A stretch of DNA of 64,000 nt from Algoriphagus sp. CAU 1675 (GCF_029222925.1 NZ_JARHUI010000002.1:372001-436000); one strand, 5' to 3'; positions 9,650 through 19,204 are shown, counted from the stretch's first letter. The notes: generated from the letters alone by a model not told the origin. Numbers and translations are program-made.

Positions 9650-11555
9650 TTCTTCTATTGAGCGCCTGGTTTTCCGGGCTAGTATTGGGAACCAATGGCT
9701 CCTGATCACCCTTGCCTTCTACCATCACCCGTGCAGGATGCATCCCGTTTTCCACCAGATATTGCTGTACACTTTGGGCACGCTGCAGGCTTAATGCTTT
9801 GTTGTAGGAAGCAGAGCCCACATTGTCGGTGTGGCCGCTAATCATAATGTTTACATTGGAATTCTCCTTCAAAAATTTGATCAATCGCTTGAGTGAACTG
9901 ATTGATTCAGGTTTCAACTCGTATTTATTAAAATCAAAAAACACGTTTTCAAAAACGAACTCCTCCCCTGAGGAAACCGGCGTCAGCGAAACTTCAAGAT
10001 CCTTTACATCCTGAATTTTATCCCGCTCCACATTGTAAATTTTAGGTAAAAAACCTTTCTTTTCCACATACAGCCCTGAAATCGACCTTTCTGGATACAA
10101 CATCATAAACTCTCCGGTCTTTCCGTCTGCCCTGAACTGATAGAGGGTGCTATCATTGGTCAGTGAAACCAAGGACAAGGTAGCGTCTATTGGTTCTCCA
10201 GTTTTGGAATTAAAAACCTTCCCGCCGGTTACTGTCAAATTTTCGCCAAGGTAGATTTCCTCTGGAAACCTAAACCTGTACAATAGGGATCGATCATCGT
10301 CCTTCTCCCCTGAACTCAACTCTGTAAAATAGGCATAATCTTTCTGAGCGGTGATAAACAAGGCTACCTGATCTAAATGATCATTGATTGGAAGCCCTAG
10401 ATTTTCTGGCTCATTAAACTCCCCCTTCTCTACCCTGGACAGAAAAATATCCATTCCACCAAAACCTTGATGACCATCGGAGGCAAAGAAAAGGATCTCA
10501 TTGTTGAAAAACATAAAAGGTGAAATCTCATCTTTTGATGTATTGACTACATTCCCGAGATTTTTGGCATCAGACCAGCTGCCGTCCGCCATACGAACAG
10601 AATACCAAATATCATTTCCTCCAAACCCTCCGCTTCGATTAGAAGAGAAAAAAAGAACCCTTCCATCCGCTGATAAAGAAGGCTGAGAATCCCAAAATCT
10701 GGAATTCACCTTCTTCCCCATATTGTTCGGGCGCTGCCAGGTTCCATTCTCTTTGTAAGCAATGTATAAATCACAGCTTCCCTCGGAATCGGGAGCATCA
10801 CAAGAAGTGAAAATCAGAATATTCCCATCTGCGGTTACGGAACAGGTCCCTTCATTGTATTGAGAATTGATCGTTTGAGCGATGCTTTTTGGATCTGTCC
10901 AATTTCCTGTAGAATCCAGAAAAGCTGTAAAAATATCCTCCTTATCAAAATTCCCTGTTCCGTCTCTTTTTGTAAACAATATCTGCTTACCATCCGCAGT
11001 TAGGACTGGAAAATATTGAAGGCGAAATTGATTCAAAGGATTCTCTAATCGCTCTTTATCAATGGTAGAAGCCTTATCCAGCTGTTCCCCTAAAAACTCA
11101 ATCCTAGACTTAATGTCTTTGTAGTACAAATGAGTCCGGAAGGAATTATCCAGAATAGGATCCGTCTTTTGAAACTCATCATAAGCTTTTTGAAACTCCC
11201 CACTAAGCAGGTATATATTAGTCAATACCCATCCAAAATCGGCCTCGTGCTTTTTGGTTGCGTTTTTATTCGTCTTTATTCGGCTCTGTCCGGCAAGGGC
11301 GATTTTTTCGGCCTCCTCCAAATTTCCCTGGGTAATTAGTATTTGGGAGATTTTCACATAGGCTTCCAAGAAGGAGGCTTCCCGGTTGATCGCATCCCGG
11401 AATTTTTCCATGGCTCCCTCGTACTGCTTCTCCATGATCAACTGCTCCCCTTCATTATAAAATCGGATAGCCCTTCCGTCATTAACGGAAAATTGCTGAC
11501 CAGACGCGTGGAAAGTGATTAAAAGAAATACTACAACAGCAAATACAGGGCGCAT
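9630..11555 (-). CDS. PorE-like OmpA-family protein (TPR, PD40 propeller, CRD, OmpA)
   Basis: A 641-residue cell-envelope protein. It has a signal peptide (MRPVFAVVV to HASGQ), TPR-like helices (about 25-135), a propeller of WD40/PD40 repeats (about 180-370; SADGRVLFFSSNRSGG, FGGNDIW), a carboxypeptidase-regulatory-like beta domain (about 440-525) and a C-terminal OmpA peptidoglycan-binding domain (about 533-641; SGHTDNVG, NRRITVRV). This order of four domains matches PorE of the type IX secretion system, but paralogues with the same layout are common in the phylum and this one lacks a lipobox cysteine. It follows queE with a gap of 4 bases. The OmpA-type envelope assignment is firm; the T9SS role is an inference. 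Confidence 0.85.
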   Translation of the reverse strand: MRPVFAVVVFLLITFHASGQQFSVNDGRAIRFYNEGEQLIMEKQYEGAMEKFRDAINREASFLEAYVKISQILITQGNLEEAEKIALAGQSRIKTNKNATKKHEADFGWVLTNIYLLSGEFQKAYDEFQKTDPILDNSFRTHLYYKDIKSRIEFLGEQLDKASTIDKERLENPLNQFRLQYFPVLTADGKQILFTKRDGTGNFDKEDIFTAFLDSTGNWTDPKSIAQTINSQYNEGTCSVTADGNILIFTSCDAPDSEGSCDLYIAYKENGTWQRPNNMGKKVNSRFWDSQPSLSADGRVLFFSSNRSGGFGGNDIWYSVRMADGSWSDAKNLGNVVNTSKDEISPFMFFNNEILFFASDGHQGFGGMDIFLSRVEKGEFNEPENLGLPINDHLDQVALFITAQKDYAYFTELSSGEKDDDRSLLYRFRFPEEIYLGENLTVTGGKVFNSKTGEPIDATLSLVSLTNDSTLYQFRADGKTGEFMMLYPERSISGLYVEKKGFLPKIYNVERDKIQDVKDLEVSLTPVSSGEEFVFENVFFDFNKYELKPESISSLKRLIKFLKENSNVNIMISGHTDNVGSASYNKALSLQRAQSVQQYLVENGMHPARVMVEGKGDQEPLVPNTSPENQALNRRITVRVL

Positions 11556-11559
11556 AAAC

Positions 11560-12186
11560 CTATGGGATGTCCATAAATTTATGAGTTTGGAGCGAAATTT
11601 TCCAAATAGGATGATTTTTCACGTATTCGATGATCTCAGGAGTGAATTTTTCAGCCTTGCTCCACTCCGGCTGAAGCCTAAGTTCACATTGAGGCCCAAC
11701 CAATCGGGCATGTGCTTCAGCAAATGCAAAATCACTGGCATTGTAAACCACCACTTTCAGCTCATCGGCTTTTTCATAGATTGATGGGTGTGGCTTTTTA
11801 AATTTCTTAGGGGAAAAACAAACCCAATCAAACTCTCCTGAGAATGGATGGGCCCCTGAAGTCTCTATATTGATAGTAAAACCTTTTTCCTTCAGGAGAT
11901 TGGTCAAAGGCCCCAGATTGTACATCAAAGGTTCCCCTCCTGTGATCACAACCAAACGGCCGGGATAGGCTAAGGCTTCATCAACAATTTTTTGAATAGA
12001 AAATACCGGCCATTTCCCAGCTTCCCAGCTCTCTTTGACATCACACCATACACACCCCACATCACATCCTCCCAGCCTGATAAAATAGGCCGGATATCCG
12101 GTAAATCGTCCTTCTCCTTGTATTGTGTAAAAAGCTTCCATCACGGGAAGCTGTAGCCCTTCAGCCACCAATTCTTCTTGAGTCAT
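11560..12186 (-). CDS. queE: 7-carboxy-7-deazaguanine synthase
   Basis: Radical SAM enzyme converting 6-carboxy-tetrahydropterin to 7-carboxy-7-deazaguanine in the preQ0/queuosine pathway. With the ATG at 12186 the protein has 208 residues. The substrate-side motif MEAFYTIQGEG is followed by the cluster-binding Cys41-x3-Cys45-x2-Cys48 (GGCDVGCVWCD), then GGEP for SAM binding. An upstream TTG at 12237 would extend the frame, but it lies inside the TACCTTTG promoter box, so it cannot be the start. The gene is first in a two-gene unit with the PorE-like gene. Its 45-base leader holds a compact hairpin with a preQ1-like core, listed separately. Confidence 0.92.
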   Translation of the reverse strand: MTQEELVAEGLQLPVMEAFYTIQGEGRFTGYPAYFIRLGGCDVGCVWCDVKESWEAGKWPVFSIQKIVDEALAYPGRLVVITGGEPLMYNLGPLTNLLKEKGFTINIETSGAHPFSGEFDWVCFSPKKFKKPHPSIYEKADELKVVVYNASDFAFAEAHARLVGPQCELRLQPEWSKAEKFTPEIIEYVKNHPIWKISLQTHKFMDIP

Positions 12187-12187
12187 T

Positions 12188-12220
12188 TGAATTTTTGGTA
12201 AAGCGGGTGATCGAACCGCT
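12188..12220 (-). promoter_or_regulatory. Candidate preQ1-I-like riboswitch in the queE leader
   Basis: The queE leader contains AGCGG (12220-12216), the loop UUCGAUCAC, CCGCU (12206-12202) and an A-rich tail (ACCAAAAAUUC) that runs into the start codon. preQ1-I aptamers have the same order: a stem starting GGUUC, a loop ending CACCC, and an AAAAA tail that pairs back to the loop. The loop here is shorter (9 bases against 10-12), and the pseudoknot could only be GAU with AUU using a G-U pair. The position before a preQ0 pathway gene supports it; the short loop argues against it. Confidence 0.33.
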
Positions 12221-12234
12221 AGTGAATTTGCCTG

Positions 12235-12266
12235 CAAAGGTAGGGCTTAGGATTGTAAAATTGAAA
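12235..12266 (-). promoter_or_regulatory. Promoter of queE
   Basis: A perfect -7 box TACCTTTG (12242-12235) is preceded after 20 bases by TTTC (12266-12263), close to the -33 TTTG. The predicted start at about 12229 gives a leader of about 43 bases. Confidence 0.65.
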
Positions 12267-12299
12267 AATTCACAAGCTGATAGATTTAAGCGAACAATT

Positions 12300-12737
12300 T
12301 TACAATTCCTTTTGCATCACTATCCGGTAATCCTCCACCCCTCCCTTGGGAATCACTTCCATAATTTTGAACCCTCTTTTCAACCCGAAAGCAATCATCG
12401 CTGGAAAGCGGTTTCGAGTTTTTAAAAAAATCGATTTGAACCCTTTCTCCTTCGCCCAAGTTTCCTGACACTCCGCCAAGGCATCTGCAACTCCAAACTT
12501 TCTAAACTCAGGTCTCACTCCCCCCATCCAGGAATAAAAAACATTCGGGTTGTCACTTTGATAGCCCACCTTGAACCCTAAAAGTTCTCCTTTGCTTTCA
12601 GCTACCAAAGCCAGAAAAAGTCTATGCTTCAACCGGTCGGCATAAAAATCAAGAGAAGCTTTTCCTGGGAACTCAGGGATTTGCTGATGCATCCATAAGA
12701 GTTCGTCAAGAGAAGCTTCTCGAATGTTAAATTTCAT
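12300..12737 (-). CDS. GNAT-family N-acetyltransferase
   Basis: A 145-residue protein with the GNAT fold: an N-terminal helix segment, the central strands FLALVAESKGELLGFKVGYQ, an acetyl-CoA loop region around RPEFRKFGVADAL (a variant of the Q/RxxGxG/A motif), and the C-terminal IAFGLKRGFKIME typical of small acetyltransferases. The acceptor is not predictable. It lies between a probable terminator hairpin upstream and the queE promoter downstream, so it is likely monocistronic. Confidence 0.8.
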   Translation of the reverse strand: MKFNIREASLDELLWMHQQIPEFPGKASLDFYADRLKHRLFLALVAESKGELLGFKVGYQSDNPNVFYSWMGGVRPEFRKFGVADALAECQETWAKEKGFKSIFLKTRNRFPAMIAFGLKRGFKIMEVIPKGGVEDYRIVMQKEL

Positions 12738-12754
12738 TGGATTGGAAAATTTAA

Positions 12755-12795
12755 AAATTGAAAGATTGCAATATTATTTCACAATCTTCCAATTT
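12755..12795 (-). terminator. Inverted repeat, probable terminator of the M20 gene
   Basis: Arms AAATTGAAAGATTG (12755-12768) and CAATCTTCCAATTT (12782-12795) match in 13 of 14 positions around a 13-base loop. It begins 9 bases after the amidohydrolase stop, and the minus-strand product would be followed by T-rich sequence. A mobile REP-type origin is possible; no second full copy was seen in the window. Confidence 0.55.
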
Positions 12796-12803
12796 CAAAT
12801 CTT

Positions 12804-14393
12804 TTAGTCCTTCTTCACAGTTGGGTAGGTCACTCCCAATTGCTCCAAATAAGAACCGTATTTGGTTTCGTCGTAATAGAATTTCTCCAATTCAGGACGG
12901 AACTGCTTCATGATCTCTGAATTGAGATAGATCGGAGGAGCATCGTCTTTGGTAATCATTGGCTTATACTGCTCTTCCTTGGTTTGCACATTATTGAAAT
13001 AATCCCAGGCTTGACCTACCAGTTCGGGCTTCAACAAAAAGTCCAAAATGGTCATAGCCTCTGCTTTGGCACCGGCTGTTACTCCTTTATGAGCAATAGG
13101 TGTTGCCATAGCAATCGCATTACTCCAATGGTGCCCCGGCAGTCCAGGGATATTGGAAGGGAATCTCAAGGTAACGGTTGGCAAAACCCATGAAACATCA
13201 CCAATATCATCGGAACCTCCAGAACGGGGCTCGGTTACCGGAAGCCCCAACTCATCCAGTTCAGTTGGAAGCCCTGTTTCTTTAGACCCCATTTCCTTTT
13301 GAACTGCTTTTGCCAATTCCTGATCCTTTTCGTCCCACTGAGGAAGACCAACTTTTTGGATATTAGCAAACATAGTCTCCGCAATCACCTTATTAAAATG
13401 TCTTGGCCAGGCTGTTCCCAAAACTTTATAATCCATAGTAGTCTCAGTCATCATAGCTGCACCTTTAGCAATATTGGTAGCCTGCTCATACATTTCCATG
13501 ATCCCATCATATTTCACATCTCTGAAATAATACCAAATGGAAGCCTTGGAAGGAACTACGTTAGGCTGATCTCCCCCATCGGTAATCACGGAATGGGATC
13601 TTTTCAAGGGATGCAAATGCTCTCGCTTGTAATTCCAACCGATGTTCATCAACTCTACAGCATCTGCTGCACTTTTTCCTCTCCAAGGTGCTCCCGCGGC
13701 ATGGGCAGCATCACCTGAAAAGGTATATTCAACAGAAATCAAGCCCGTACCAGAGGCCTGACCATAACTGACACCGAGGTTATTTCCAACGTGTGTAAAA
13801 ATACAAAGGTCTATTCCCTCAAAGAGCCCATCTCTTGTAAACCAAGCTTTGGAAGCCACCAACTCCTCGGCGATTCCAGGCCATAAGATCAAGGTCCCTC
13901 CAATATTTTCTCTTTCCATGATTTGTTTCACTGCCAAAGCGGCTGTGATATTCAAAGGGATTCCGGCATTGTGTCCTTCTCCGTGTCCGGGAGCTCCTTC
14001 CACAATAGGTTTATGGTAGGCCACACCAGGATATTGAGATGCTTTGGGAATATTGTCCACATCCGATCCCAAAGCGATTACCGGTCCTTCTCCATTGCTC
14101 CAGCGAGCAACCCAAGCGGTGGGAATTCCAGAGATCCCCATTTCAATTGTAAAGCCATTTTGCTCGAGGATTCCTGTCAGGTATTTAGAAGATTCAAATT
14201 CCTGGAAACCCAGCTCTGCAAAGCTGAAAATCTTGTCCACCATCACCTGACTTTGTTTGTGATTTTCCTGGACAATTTGGGCTACTTCCGCCTTCAAGGC
14301 ATCAATCTGTTTTTGGGATATTTTCTTTTGGCTGTAACCATTGAAACTTAGCCCAGACAACAGAACCGCTACAAGTAAAATTTGTTTTTTCAT
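12804..14393 (-). CDS. Exported M20-family amidohydrolase (AbgB-like)
   Basis: A 529-residue metallopeptidase-type amidohydrolase with a signal peptide (MKKQILLVAVLL to GYSQ), so it acts outside the cytoplasm. Metal-site motifs of the M20D branch are visible: GHGEGHNAG, the catalytic/metal AEE in PGIAEELVASKAW, and FTHVG. A dimerisation-domain insertion follows (SGDAAHAAGAPWRGKSAADA). Related enzymes hydrolyse N-acyl or p-aminobenzoyl-glutamate-type amides; the exact substrate is unknown. It is divergent from leuS. Confidence 0.88.
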   Translation of the reverse strand: MKKQILLVAVLLSGLSFNGYSQKKISQKQIDALKAEVAQIVQENHKQSQVMVDKIFSFAELGFQEFESSKYLTGILEQNGFTIEMGISGIPTAWVARWSNGEGPVIALGSDVDNIPKASQYPGVAYHKPIVEGAPGHGEGHNAGIPLNITAALAVKQIMERENIGGTLILWPGIAEELVASKAWFTRDGLFEGIDLCIFTHVGNNLGVSYGQASGTGLISVEYTFSGDAAHAAGAPWRGKSAADAVELMNIGWNYKREHLHPLKRSHSVITDGGDQPNVVPSKASIWYYFRDVKYDGIMEMYEQATNIAKGAAMMTETTMDYKVLGTAWPRHFNKVIAETMFANIQKVGLPQWDEKDQELAKAVQKEMGSKETGLPTELDELGLPVTEPRSGGSDDIGDVSWVLPTVTLRFPSNIPGLPGHHWSNAIAMATPIAHKGVTAGAKAEAMTILDFLLKPELVGQAWDYFNNVQTKEEQYKPMITKDDAPPIYLNSEIMKQFRPELEKFYYDETKYGSYLEQLGVTYPTVKKD

Positions 14394-14520
14394 AAGGGTC
14401 GATGGTTTGGTTATATGAAATTAACAAAAAGCCGAATCCTTCTTTAAGAAAAATGACCAACGGAAAAATCTCCTACTCGGAAGGATTTGAATTTTGCTTA
14501 CCAAACCCCGCTAAATTTTC

Positions 14521-14528
14521 TATTTTTG
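14521..14528 (+). promoter_or_regulatory. -7 box of the leuS promoter
   Basis: TATTTTTG matches TAnnTTTG perfectly. The -33 element is weak: a TTTG at 14493 is 24 bases upstream. The expected start at about 14534 excludes the in-frame upstream TTG at 14487 and supports the ATG at 14565. Confidence 0.55.
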
Positions 14529-14564
14529 CAGTCGTTTAGCAAAAACATCAAGAAATTTTCAAAT

Positions 14565-17339
14565 ATGGCGGAGTACAATTTCAGGGACATCGAAAAAAAA
14601 TGGCAGGGCTACTGGAAAGAAAAAGGAACCTTCAAAGCTAAAGTAGACCTCAATCGCCCCAAATTTTATTCCCTGGATATGTTCCCTTATCCTTCAGGAG
14701 CAGGCCTTCACGTAGGCCATCCCCTGGGATACATCGCCTCGGATATTGTTTCCAGATTCAAGATGCTCAAAGGGTTCAATGTATTGCACCCCATGGGTTA
14801 CGATTCATTTGGACTCCCTGCGGAACAATACGCTATCCAAACCGGACAGCATCCGGCTATCACCACAGAGCAAAATATTACAAGATATACTGAGCAGCTA
14901 AAAAACATCGGGTTCGCCTTTGATTGGGACCGGGAAGTCAGAACCTCCGACCCCTCCTATTACAAGTGGACTCAGTGGATATTTATGCAGCTTTTCAATT
15001 CCTATTATGATTTGAAGGCTGACAAAGCACTTTCCATAGACTCTTTGATCTCGACTTTTGAAAAAGATGGAAATAAAGATGTAAATGCCGTTTGTGATGA
15101 AGAAACTCCCGACTTCACGGCAGCGGAATGGCTTGTTTTTTCAGAAAAGGAGAAGCAGGAAATGCTGCTCAAATATCGTCTGACCTTTTTGGCGGAAACC
15201 ACTGTAAACTGGTGTCCTGCTTTAGGTACAGTTCTTTCGAATGATGAAGTAAAGGATGGGTTCTCCGAAAGAGGAGGACATCCTGTGGAAAGAAAAAAAA
15301 TGATGCAATGGTCCATGCGGATCACTGCTTATGCGGACCGCCTACTTCAGGGACTTGAGAAAGTAGACTGGGCTGAGCCGATCAAAGAAATGCAACGTAA
15401 TTGGATTGGAAAATCCATCGGTGCAGAAGTACTTTTTGATGTCAAAGGTTCGGATAAAAAAATCAAAGTATTCACCACTCGGGTAGATACCATATATGGA
15501 GTAACCTATTTGGCATTGGCACCTGAGTCGGATTTGGCTGCAGAACTGATCACAGAGGATCAGAGAGAAACTGCCGAAGCCTATATCAATGTTGCCAAAA
15601 ACCGCTCCGAACGCGAAAGGATGAGTGATGTCAAAACCATCTCAGGCGCATTCACTGGCTCATACGCTATCAACCCTTTCAATGGTGAGGAAATCCAAAT
15701 CTGGGTAGCCGATTATGTTTTGGCTGGATACGGAACTGGAGCCGTGATGGCAGTACCGGCTCATGATGAGCGGGACTATAATTTTGCAAAGCATTTTGGA
15801 CTGGAAATCAGACAGGTGATTGAAGGCTCCATGGAAAACGGTTCCTTCCCCGGAAAAGGCGGATTGATCATTAATTCAGGTTTCATTTCAGGGCTATACA
15901 TGAAGGAAGCCATGGAAAAAGCCATTGAGTTTTTGGAAGAAAAAGGAATCGGCAAAGGCAAAATCCAATACAGAATGAGGGATGCCATCTTCACCCGCCA
16001 GCGTTATTGGGGAGAGCCACTTCCTGTTTACTTCAAGGATGGATTGCCATACTTGATTGATGAAAAAGATTTGCCTTTGGTTTTGCCTGAGGTTGATAAA
16101 TATCTTCCAACAGAAGACGGAGAGCCACCACTTGGGCGGGCCAAAGACTGGACCTATAAAACCGCGGATGGAGAATATCCATTGGAACTCTCTACCATGC
16201 CGGGTTGGGCCGGATCCAGCTGGTATTTCTTCCGATACATGGACCCCAAAAACAAAGAGGTATTTGCTGATAAATCAAAAACCGATTATTGGGGCGCTGT
16301 GGACTTGTACATAGGTGGATCAGAACATGCCACGGGACACTTGTTGTATTCCAGATTCTGGACCAAATTCCTGTATGATTTGGGTGTGGTGAGCATTGAC
16401 GAACCCTTCCAGAAAATGATCAACCAAGGAATGATCCAGGGAAGGTCGAATTTTGTATATAGACAAAAAGGTACCAACACCTTTGTTTCTTATGGCTTAA
16501 AAGACCAATACGACACGGCAGCAATGCACGTGGATGTAAATATTGTCCACAATGACCAGCTGAACCTGGATAAATTCAAAGCTTGGAGACCGGATTTGGC
16601 AGATGCCGAGTTCATCTTGGAAGACGGAAAATACATTTGCGGAGCTGAAGTCGAAAAAATGTCCAAGTCCAAATACAATGTGGTCAACCCGGATGATATC
16701 ATCGAAAAATACGGTGCGGATACGTTGAGATTGTACGAGATGTTTTTGGGTCCACTGGAGCAATTCAAACCTTGGAACACCAACGGAATTGATGGGGTGT
16801 TCAAGTTTTTGAGAAAGCTTTGGAACCTCTACCATAATGCCAAAGGAGAATTTGAAGTATCCGATGCAGCTCCTAGCAAAGAAGAACTGAAAGCCCTGCA
16901 CAAAACCATCAAAAAGATGGAAGAAGATATGGCTAATTTCTCCTTCAACACTTCCGTATCCAGCTTCATGATCTGTGTCAACGAACTGACAGCCTTGAAA
17001 AGCAATAAGCGCGCAATACTGGAACCTTTGGCAGTCTTGGTCTCTCCATATGCTCCCCATATCGCTGAAGAGCTTTGGGCCTTGCTAGGGCATACCGAAT
17101 CTATCACCAAAGCAGGATTTCCTGAATTCAAGGAGGAATATTTGATAGAAAGCAACTTCGAGTACCCTGTAATGATCAATGGAAAAATGAGGGCGAAGTT
17201 GAATCTCCCATTGTCCCTTGCGGTACCGGAAATTGAAAAAGCTGCCATGGGAGATGAAACTGTACAGAAATGGATGGAAGGAAAATCTCCCAAGAAGGTG
17301 ATCATCGTCCCGGGAAAAATCATCAACCTGGTAGTCTGA
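14565..17339 (+). CDS. leuS: Leucyl-tRNA synthetase
   Basis: Class I aminoacyl-tRNA synthetase charging tRNA-Leu, 924 residues from the ATG at 14565 ([14 protein letters not shown]). The HIGH-type motif is HVGHPLGY near residue 45 and the KMSKS motif is exact (KMSKSKYN). The editing CP1 domain lies between them ([15 protein letters not shown]), and an ETSTMPGW-like segment ([20 protein letters not shown]) is present. The C-terminal anticodon-binding domain ends normally. Compared with short LeuRS forms there is an insertion ([20 protein letters not shown]) common in Bacteroidota. The gene is monocistronic, with its own promoter and terminator. Confidence 0.97.
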   Translation: MAEYNFRDIEKKWQGYWKEKGTFKAKVDLNRPKFYSLDMFPYPSGAGLHVGHPLGYIASDIVSRFKMLKGFNVLHPMGYDSFGLPAEQYAIQTGQHPAITTEQNITRYTEQLKNIGFAFDWDREVRTSDPSYYKWTQWIFMQLFNSYYDLKADKALSIDSLISTFEKDGNKDVNAVCDEETPDFTAAEWLVFSEKEKQEMLLKYRLTFLAETTVNWCPALGTVLSNDEVKDGFSERGGHPVERKKMMQWSMRITAYADRLLQGLEKVDWAEPIKEMQRNWIGKSIGAEVLFDVKGSDKKIKVFTTRVDTIYGVTYLALAPESDLAAELITEDQRETAEAYINVAKNRSERERMSDVKTISGAFTGSYAINPFNGEEIQIWVADYVLAGYGTGAVMAVPAHDERDYNFAKHFGLEIRQVIEGSMENGSFPGKGGLIINSGFISGLYMKEAMEKAIEFLEEKGIGKGKIQYRMRDAIFTRQRYWGEPLPVYFKDGLPYLIDEKDLPLVLPEVDKYLPTEDGEPPLGRAKDWTYKTADGEYPLELSTMPGWAGSSWYFFRYMDPKNKEVFADKSKTDYWGAVDLYIGGSEHATGHLLYSRFWTKFLYDLGVVSIDEPFQKMINQGMIQGRSNFVYRQKGTNTFVSYGLKDQYDTAAMHVDVNIVHNDQLNLDKFKAWRPDLADAEFILEDGKYICGAEVEKMSKSKYNVVNPDDIIEKYGADTLRLYEMFLGPLEQFKPWNTNGIDGVFKFLRKLWNLYHNAKGEFEVSDAAPSKEELKALHKTIKKMEEDMANFSFNTSVSSFMICVNELTALKSNKRAILEPLAVLVSPYAPHIAEELWALLGHTESITKAGFPEFKEEYLIESNFEYPVMINGKMRAKLNLPLSLAVPEIEKAAMGDETVQKWMEGKSPKKVIIVPGKIINLVV

Positions 17340-17350
17340 AACAGATTTGA

Positions 17351-17386
17351 AAAAAGGGGGAATATCATTTTCCCCTTTTCTTTTTC
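17351..17386 (+). terminator. Rho-independent terminator of leuS
   Basis: AAAAAGGGGGAA and TTTTCCCCTTTT form the stem, followed by CTTTTTCT. It lies about 12 bases after the leuS stop. Confidence 0.75.
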
Positions 17387-17419
17387 TGGCTTACTTTCAG
17401 TCAAATTAATAAGAGCCCT

Positions 17420-18451
17420 ATGATCATTTACACTTTTCCAGTTCGGACTGCCTTTATCGACCGGGACTTGGAAATGATCAGCCCTTCGGAAAAAATCAAA
17501 GCTTTAGAGTTTACTCAAAGCCCGATCCAACTACCCTTCTTCCTTATAATTCAGTTTTTTCAATTACTCTGGTTTCTTCCCCGAACCAGCCAGTATCTCT
17601 GCTTTTTTGGGGGGTATCACAGCGTACTCCCTGTATGGTTCGGAAAACTTACCGGAAAAAAATGTACCATTCAGGCCGGAGGAACAGATTGTATCAACAT
17701 GCCGGAAATAGGTTATGGGAATTTTCGCAAAAAATGGCTCCGAAAAGCCACCGTGTATTCCTTTAAAAACTGCAGCCTGATCCTACCAGTGGCTGAAGCC
17801 CTGGTTAGACAGGATTACCATTTTGACCCTCAATTATCATCCAAACAGGGCTTATTGAACTTAATCCCTGATTTAAGCACACCAATTCAGGTGCTTCACA
17901 ATGGGTTCGATAGTGGATTTTGGAAAAACTTCGGGAGGAATAGGCGGAATTTCAGTTTTATATCGGTAGCGACCGGAACATCGAAGTCCTCAAGAGCCAG
18001 GATAAAAGGAAATGATTTGATTGAGGAATTGGCAAAAAATCATCCCTCCTGGAGTTTCACTTTGGTTGGGGACTCCGACTATCAAACCAAAAATCTGAAC
18101 GTACTGGTGATTGGAAAGCAAAAACCGGAGCAACTGCTTGAACTCTATAACCAACACCAGTTTTACCTTCAGTTGTCAACTTCCGAAGGGTTTCCCAACT
18201 CCTTGGGAGAGGCCATGGCATGTGGATGCATTCCTATTGGATCTTCAGTAGGAGCCATACCGGAAATCATCGCTGACACAGGATTGATTCTTGAGACCAA
18301 GAATTTGGATCAGCTGGAATTCCTTATTTCTACCCTAAATACTCTAAACCTGGATACACTTTCGCAAAAAGCATCTCAAAGAATAGAAAAGGATTTTAGC
18401 TATGAGAAGCGAAAACAAGGCCTTTTGGCAGCACTTGACCTTCCCTATTGA
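17420..18451 (+). CDS. GT4-type glycosyltransferase
   Basis: A 343-residue glycosyltransferase of the GT-B fold. The N-terminal half holds a donor/acceptor domain (KCTIQAGGTDCINMP); the C-terminal half has the GT4 pattern SEGFPNSLGEAMACGCIPIGS followed by GAIPEIIADTG, where the ExxxxE motif binds the sugar nucleotide. No signal peptide; probably cytoplasmic. It lies after the leuS terminator and overlaps the end of the convergent Crp/Fnr gene by 7 bases. The sugar and acceptor are unknown. Confidence 0.88.
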   Translation: MIIYTFPVRTAFIDRDLEMISPSEKIKALEFTQSPIQLPFFLIIQFFQLLWFLPRTSQYLCFFGGYHSVLPVWFGKLTGKKCTIQAGGTDCINMPEIGYGNFRKKWLRKATVYSFKNCSLILPVAEALVRQDYHFDPQLSSKQGLLNLIPDLSTPIQVLHNGFDSGFWKNFGRNRRNFSFISVATGTSKSSRARIKGNDLIEELAKNHPSWSFTLVGDSDYQTKNLNVLVIGKQKPEQLLELYNQHQFYLQLSTSEGFPNSLGEAMACGCIPIGSSVGAIPEIIADTGLILETKNLDQLEFLISTLNTLNLDTLSQKASQRIEKDFSYEKRKQGLLAALDLPY

Positions 18452-19098
18452 AGCAATTTGATCTGGTGACGGTTTACAGTCAACATTCCCTTTAATTCCA
18501 ACTTCTTTAATAGTCGGGTGATCACTTCCCTGCTGGTATTCAACTCTTGAGCGATTTGCTGATGGGTTTTGTGAACAATTGATGAATGACTGACTTCTGC
18601 ACTCTTTTCTAGATATTCCAGTAGCCTCTCATCCATTCGGTGAAAAGCAATACTATCGACCACTTTAAGTAATTCATCAAATCTATGCTGATAGGTATCC
18701 ATCACAAAATAAAACCAGGAAGGATATTTTGCCATCCACTCCTCAAATTTCGTGACGGGGACAATAATCAGAGAGGTATCCTCTTCTGCAATCGCCTTAA
18801 TCTTGGAATACCCTTCTTTTGCTGAGCAAATCAAGGTAACAGCACAAGCCTCTCCAGGTCCCAGGTAATACATGAACAATTCATGGTCATGATCATCTTC
18901 ACTTTCACGGAAGACTTTTACCAAACCTGATACGATCAGGGGAATTTTTTCCACTTTTTGGCCAATCTCCATCATGAGCGTATCAGCCGTGATGTCCACA
19001 ATCTCCCCACTTTCTACAATTTCCGCCGCCAATTCTCCTTGGAAATCGGGGAATTGATAATTCAGCAGGTTTCTTATTTCTGTTTTGGAATCAATCAT
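18445..19098 (-). CDS. Crp/Fnr-family transcriptional regulator, possible thiol sensor
   Basis: A 217-residue regulator: cyclic-nucleotide-type beta-roll (about 25-125), dimer helix (about 130-165) and Crp-type winged HTH (about 170-215). The recognition helix reads TSREVITRLLKKLE; Arg190, Glu191 and Arg195 match the three residues with which E. coli CRP reads TGTGA. The phosphate-binding RS of the cAMP pocket is absent; the region reads PGEACAVTLICSAKEG with Cys85 and Cys91, so it probably does not bind cAMP. Palindromes TGTGAY-N4-RTCACA occur at six promoters in the window, one of them 107 bases before this gene. I infer it is their activator. The signal, possibly a persulfide or redox change at the cysteines, is speculative. 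Confidence 0.93.
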   Translation of the reverse strand: MIDSKTEIRNLLNYQFPDFQGELAAEIVESGEIVDITADTLMMEIGQKVEKIPLIVSGLVKVFRESEDDHDHELFMYYLGPGEACAVTLICSAKEGYSKIKAIAEEDTSLIIVPVTKFEEWMAKYPSWFYFVMDTYQHRFDELLKVVDSIAFHRMDERLLEYLEKSAEVSHSSIVHKTHQQIAQELNTSREVITRLLKKLELKGMLTVNRHQIKLLQ

Positions 19099-19204
19099 AA
19101 TCTAGAGCAATTTGGAAAATCCACCTGCATCACTTTCCACAGCTAGGCAGATATTCCATTTCTTTTTATAGGATCCAAATTAACTGCTCAAATACTCTTT
19201 TTTG

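Noticed and set aside
12201-12222. tRNA T-arm-like GGTTCGATCACCC upstream of queE
   Set aside because: No acceptor stem, D-arm or anticodon arm can be built around it; it lies in the queE leader and fits a simple hairpin.
12187-12237. N-terminal extension of QueE from TTG at 12237
   Set aside because: The TTG is the end of the TACCTTTG -7 box, so it would not be transcribed; the extra 17 residues have no family match.
15005-15325. Long antisense frames inside leuS and other highly conserved genes
   Set aside because: They lie wholly within genes with clear family motifs on the other strand, and have no promoter or recognisable product.
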